DNA of 64,000 bases from Dermanyssus gallinae. Its lineage: Eukaryota > Arthropoda > Arachnida > Mesostigmata > Dermanyssidae. Below, in pieces: positions 59,551-64,000 of the stretch (position 1 is the first letter of the stretch; each line of letters starts with the position of its first letter). The translations under genes were made by a program, and so were the position numbers. The stretch spans positions 495,001 through 559,000 of the forward strand of contig QVRM01002238.1 of NCBI GenBank assembly GCA_003439945.1, read 5' to 3'. The notes under the pieces were generated by a model. It made no database searches, was not told the DNA's origin, and saw nothing but the letters and a program-made list of their open reading frames with translations.

Positions 59551-60833
59551 CTGTACTGTACATGGCGGGGATCCCAGAGGCAAGGCTCTTTGCGCACGAG
59601 CTTGATGAGACGCATGTTCGAGCCGGGCGTGTGGTAGACGGGTCCGACACTTTTCGACGACGCTTTGCTGTTGTCCCTTCGGCCCTGGCTCTCCTTGGCG
59701 CCGGCCACAGCTGGAGCCGTAACGGGCGTCGTCGGGTCGCTGCCGGGCTCCGGGTCGCTGCTGGGTGCGTCTCCATTCAACGTCGCGTCGGCATCGCTTC
59801 CACGCGCCTCGGGCTCGCCAGACGGACTGCTACTATCAGCGTCTACTGCTGCTGCTGCTGCTGCGGCAGCAACAGCAGTATCTTCAGCAGCGGCACCGTT
59901 CTCTGCCAGAGGATCGACTTCACCACCACCAGCACCACCAGCCACAGCTTCGTCTGGCGAGACGACCTCTTCCTCCATCATTTCGTCGTCGTCGTCGTCC
60001 TCCTCAACATCGACTTCCTTCGTTGGGCTGTCGAGATCGGTGGCCGTGGGCGGCGTCAGCGTCTTCGCCGTGGGCGTCTTTACCACCGTCGTTAGTTGTT
60101 TCTTGCTTTCACCACCTATGGTACTACTACTACTACTAGTATTACTGCTACCACTACTACTACGACTACTGGTCGAGCCGCCCTTGCTGCCGGCAGTGGA
60201 AGCGGCGGCGGAAACGCGGGCGGCGGCGTTAACAGCAGCAGCCTCCGCTTTGGCGGAGTTGACGCTGTTCAGCGTCTTCATTGTTGATCTCGTCATGGTC
60301 ATTGTGATTGGCGGGGTCGTTGTCATCTTCATTTTGATTGTTGTTGTGGTTGTCGGCGGTGTCGCAGCCCTTTTTGTTGTTGTGGTTGTTGTCGCTGCTA
60401 CTGCTGCTGCTGTTGTTGTTGTTGCTGCTGGTGCTGCTGCCGCTGCTGCTGTTGCCAGCGGCGTCATGGCGGCGGCGGACGGAGCCGGCGACGTTGTTTT
60501 TAGCGGCAGCAGAGGAGGAGACGGAGAAGATGAAGGGGCGCTAACAGTGACGCCGCCCGCCGCCCCTTTGCCTACACGCTGCGGCGCTGAAGACGGCCGA
60601 CGTTCGCCATCGTCCAAATCGCCGTCGTCGTTGTCGTCATTATCGTTGTCGTTGTCGTCATTATCCGCGTCGTTCTCGATGTCGTCGTCGTCGTCGGCGT
60701 CACCGGCCCCGCTCGTGCTGGCCGGCCCCGCTAGCGTCGGCGTGGCCTCGCGTGATGGTGGCGCGTCCATCGCCTCTTGAGAGCCGACGTCGGTTTCGGC
60801 CTCCTCCGTCGTCTGCAACAGACTGCGAAGCAT
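59551..60833 (-). CDS. MADF/BESS regulator, exon 1 (acidic low-complexity N terminus, first MADF helix)
   Basis: The start chosen is ATG 60833 (MLRSLLQTTEEAETDVGSQE). The frame is open further to about 60990, so an upstream exon could instead join here. Residues about 45-80 are almost all Asp/Asn with Glu. Ser/Thr/Ala/Pro-rich disorder follows, a second acidic block (EVDVEEDDDDDEMMEEEVV), and finally NMRLIKLVRKEPCLWDPRHV. The last is the first helix of a MADF domain (consensus LI..V...P.LWD..H..YR). The donor TACAG|gttagt splits the Arg codon exactly as exon 2 requires. With the other four exons the protein is about 1,083 residues. Acidic tracts suggest a chromatin or transcription role, but the orthologue is not identified. 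Confidence 0.78.
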
Positions 60834-63800
60834 CGGCGCCGGACTCGAGCAGCACGTTCGGCAGGTAACAGCGGCCGCGGCACCACTACGTGCCCTGTCC
60901 CCACGACGTAATCGGGGTTTCGGGCTTTGGGAAGAAATGGTGATGGCGGGATGAGGTCCGACCGTATGCAAAGGTATACGACAACGACGACGACCCTACG
61001 TGGGGCTCCCACGTAGTTCCTTCAAGATCGGCGTAAGCTTCGACGCGCGATTTGCAACTCGAGCTCGAGCTAAGGCGGGAGGCGACGGCAAACCACGATG
61101 ATGATGATCTCGTGTTAGTCTTCGGTTTCTTCTCTTGTTCCTCTCCGTCGTTTAGTCAATGTCGGCTGGTTAGTTATCTAGTTAGGTGGGTCTGAGTGCG
61201 TGTGCATGTACGTGCCCTCAACCACGCCCGATGTCGGTCGATGACGAACGAAGTCACGACTTGACACCTACTCATACGTATCACAGACTTTGCCCCGGCC
61301 TTGCTGCTTCCAGGTCCTTAGTGGTCTACAGTTCCGCCACGACAGGAGTTAGCGAGCAAAACGGAGCGAGGGAAGGAAGAAGGAGAGATAGGGGAATACC
61401 TAGTCGAACTGGAGGCACTACTGGAGAATTTGGGCAACAGTTCTTTTTCTCCTTCGTCTTTTTCCTTGTCGTCGTCGTCTTCCTACGCCTCTCGTGGTCG
61501 TCTGCGCCAGCTCACACAGTTGGTCGAGCTCGTCGTTCGTGACGAGTGTTGCCCAGTGCAAAGGCAGAATCGCAGTGAACTACACGAACTACCGAGCTGC
61601 ACTGAAACAATCAATACTAAGTTATAGAGGCAACGTGTCACAGCAACACACCAACTACTATAGAACAATGAGAATACGCTAGCAACAACAACAACAACAA
61701 CGACAACAAACATGACAATGTAATAGAAACAGCAACGACAACAACAAAAATGACAATGTAATAGCAACAGCAACAACAACAACACCTCCACCACCACAAC
61801 AACCCAAGTGTCAACGAGCCGTAACGACGGGAATGTCAAGACAAGACACAAGACCAAAACTCATTACCACCACCTCAAAGTAGACGCCGTGTTTTGCGCT
61901 ACGGAGGCTATAGCTAAACCCACCACCAAGGTGCTACGCAAGTAAGCAAGTTATTGACTGGCAATCGACAAGTTAGTTGGTAACACTTCTTTAGCTCATG
62001 CATACGGCGTCATAGCTGTTGCTGTTGTGATTGCACTAAAACTCATCGTATGAACTGTAATTACTAATATGCTTATTCTTATGACTAATTTGGATGCGGT
62101 ATCGTTGCCGCTTAAAAGACGTTTGCCGGTCTAAGGTCGCAGGTTCGGCGGTGGCGGTGACTTGAGGTGCTCGAGGTTGTTGCAATTGTTGTTGTTGTTG
62201 TTGTTTTTGTTGTCGGCGTCGTTGTGGGTGTTACTACCTACTACAATGGTAGTAGTGTTGGTGTAGGTTTGCAGTTGGACATTGGCGGTAGCCGTGTTTG
62301 CATTAGCAACAATATCAAAACAACAACAACATCGGCAACAACGGCAGGAGCAACAACATCAACAGTAGCAACAACAACAACAACACCAATCACACGGAGA
62401 CAATCTAAATCACACACATACTAATAATAACAATACTAGACTGAGCACAGTTGCAATGATTCTACCTTTAGTTAGCTGTTGCTGCTGCTGTTGTTGTTTT
62501 TTTTGCTGTTGCACTTGCTGCGGTTTGCGGCGCGCCGGTCGACAACACCATCACACCAGGTAGGTTGCTGGAACTGCTTGTTATTGTTGTTCCTGTTGTC
62601 GTTGTTGTTGTTGTTGTTGTCGTACAGCAGTTGTTGCTGCCGCTGCTGCTGCTCCTGTAGTTTGTTGGTAGCAGAAGTAGTGAAGCACGACGACGTACGT
62701 TTGTCAGTCAATCAGGTAGTCTGTTAGTTGGTTATAGTTAGTTAGTTAGTAAAATAGGTAACAAGTAGCAAGAAATACACTTGCACGAGGTTAGGAGGGC
62801 GAGTTGAACTGAGATATTGCGCTTGCTGCTGCTGCTGCCCTTACTGGAGACACTGGTGGTGATCTCGGACGCTGTCGTCGTTGCATCCGTTGTTGTTCGT
62901 ATTGCTGTTTTTGTTGTTGTTGTTGTTGATGGTGATGGCGTTGTTGTTGCTGTTGTTGTTGTTGTGGTAACAGCACACGACACGTCCGGGCAGCGGTGCG
63001 GTTGGCAATAGAGGAACGTCGCGCGGCCGAGTCGCCTGCTTTTCTACTACTGGAGAGCTGGACGAGACCGGCGCCAAACAGCAGGCGAGCGATCGAGCCT
63101 GCCAGCGAGCGAGCGAACGACGCACGGACGAACCGAGACCAACCGACCGACCGAACTACGATGATGACGACGGCGACGACGATGATGGCGAGAACCGGCC
63201 GTGTTCTACTACAGCGATCGTCGCTAACCGGCGGCAGCCGGGAAAGCAATCGACGCCTGCGTTCTCTCTCTCTCTCTCGCTGTCTCTTTCTTTCTCTCTC
63301 CCGCGCGCGCACTGTCTCCTTGTCGAGCGAACAAACGCGATTGCGAACGCGAGCGCGAGAGAGAGAGAGATCGAGAAACCAGCCACTGAGAGCGTCGACC
63401 ACCGCCCACCGTCCGCACCGCCGCCCGCACAACAACGATGACGCCGGCGCTGTCGCTGCCGCTGCTGCTGCCAGCGCCGCGATGACCACGACGACAATTC
63501 GTTGCTGTAGCGGCTGTGGCTGTTGTGGCTGCTGATGCTGACGCTGTGCCTCTTGCCCTGTTGGCTTACTACACGTACACTCGGCTAACTCGGTCCGTGC
63601 GTCGTTTGGTCGCTGACTGCTGACGACGCTGTTGTTCACTCGTCTCTCCGTCCGTCCGTCTCTCCGTTGTCCGTTTATCGGTCTGCTTGACGACGACGAC
63701 CGTGGCGGTGGGCTGCTGCTGCGCGCCGTTCGCGACCGCTACTGCTGCTGCAGCAGGCAATGAGTGGCATGGCGGCGCTGCGAATGGCGCGCCGGCGGCG

Positions 63801-64000
63801 ACGTTGGCAGTGGCGCGGCCACAGCAGCGGCGCCAGCAGCGGTTGCAGCCACCGCCGCCGCCGGCGCCGCGGCGGCGCTAGCGCCAGCGCCCATGGTAGC
63901 GGAGGCGCCGACGGAGCGCGAGTCCTCGCTGAGGGGTAGCGGCCGCAGCAGCGGCCGCGGCGGCGGCTGCTGCTGCTCCTGCAGCGGCGCCGGCGCCACC
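60834..64000. other. GC-rich 5' region of the MADF/BESS gene
   Basis: The region contains (CAA)n near 61680-61790, a (TTG)n run near 62178-62220, (CTG/TTG)n near 62480-62660 and 62820-62970, and a (CT)n/(GA)n pair around 63265-63370 with an intervening CGCGCGCG. CpG-rich Pro/Ala-coding triplets fill 63,700-64,000. The frame 63739-63999 on the minus strand (Ala/Pro/Gln-rich, open at the window edge) could be an upstream coding exon or a shadow of the GCN repeats. No TATA box or convincing initiator could be chosen. Confidence 0.4.

Noticed and set aside
59665..60780. 371-codon plus-strand ORF
   Set aside because: Exact antisense shadow of the MADF-gene first exon; the minus frame ends in a MADF helix with a correct donor, while this one is Val/Ala/Ser repeat translation.
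62791..63639. 282-codon minus-strand ORF with Arg/Glu repeats
   Set aside because: The RERERER part is a (CT)n/(GA)n microsatellite read in frame and the Gln part is (TTG)n; no domain seen.

Overview
This is a stretch of an animal nuclear genome, most likely an arthropod and possibly a chelicerate such as a mite or tick; the taxon is an inference. Genes are split by GT-AG introns, and proteins carry very long polyQ, polyA and polyS tracts. Noncoding DNA is full of (TA)n, (CAA)n, (CAG)n and (ATC)n microsatellites, tRNA-derived SINEs, non-LTR retrotransposon remains and decayed mariner/Tc1 transposases. There is no operon structure, phage or CRISPR.

Layout. (1) 2.4-5.6 kb, plus strand: four 3' exons of a T-box factor of the Tbx20/midline/H15 type; its first exon(s) lie left of the window or were not recognised. 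(2) 5.6-13.4 kb: a convergent intergenic region with microsatellites and a non-LTR retrotransposon 3' end (about 11.9-12.55 kb). (3) 13.4-21.5 kb, minus strand: six phase-compatible exons of a protein of about 1,800 residues with a large acidic polyQ region and a C-terminal coiled coil that resembles the TACC domain. (4) 21.5-38.9 kb: repeat-rich, with a decayed retrotransposon (26.15-27.75 kb), an inverted tRNA-like structure (29.1 kb) and three transposase relics in a row (33.2-36.5 kb). (5) 38.95-60.8 kb, minus strand: five phase-compatible exons of a MADF-domain regulator with a second MADF-like segment and a BESS-like helix near the C terminus. A 16.3-kb intron splits its first MADF domain. 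(6) 60.9-64 kb: GC-rich, triplet-repeat DNA upstream of that gene, probably its 5' region.

The three genes share no pathway visible from sequence: two encode DNA-binding regulators, and the third a probable centrosome/microtubule protein. Exon borders rest on splice consensus plus reading-phase agreement across every junction, all read by eye. The most interesting signals are a tRNA-headed SINE whose tail matches the 3' tail of the local LINE relic, a 46-bp copy of a MADF-gene exon lying inside a dead Tc1-like transposase 3.4 kb away, and a donor site that overlaps a stop codon in the MADF gene.
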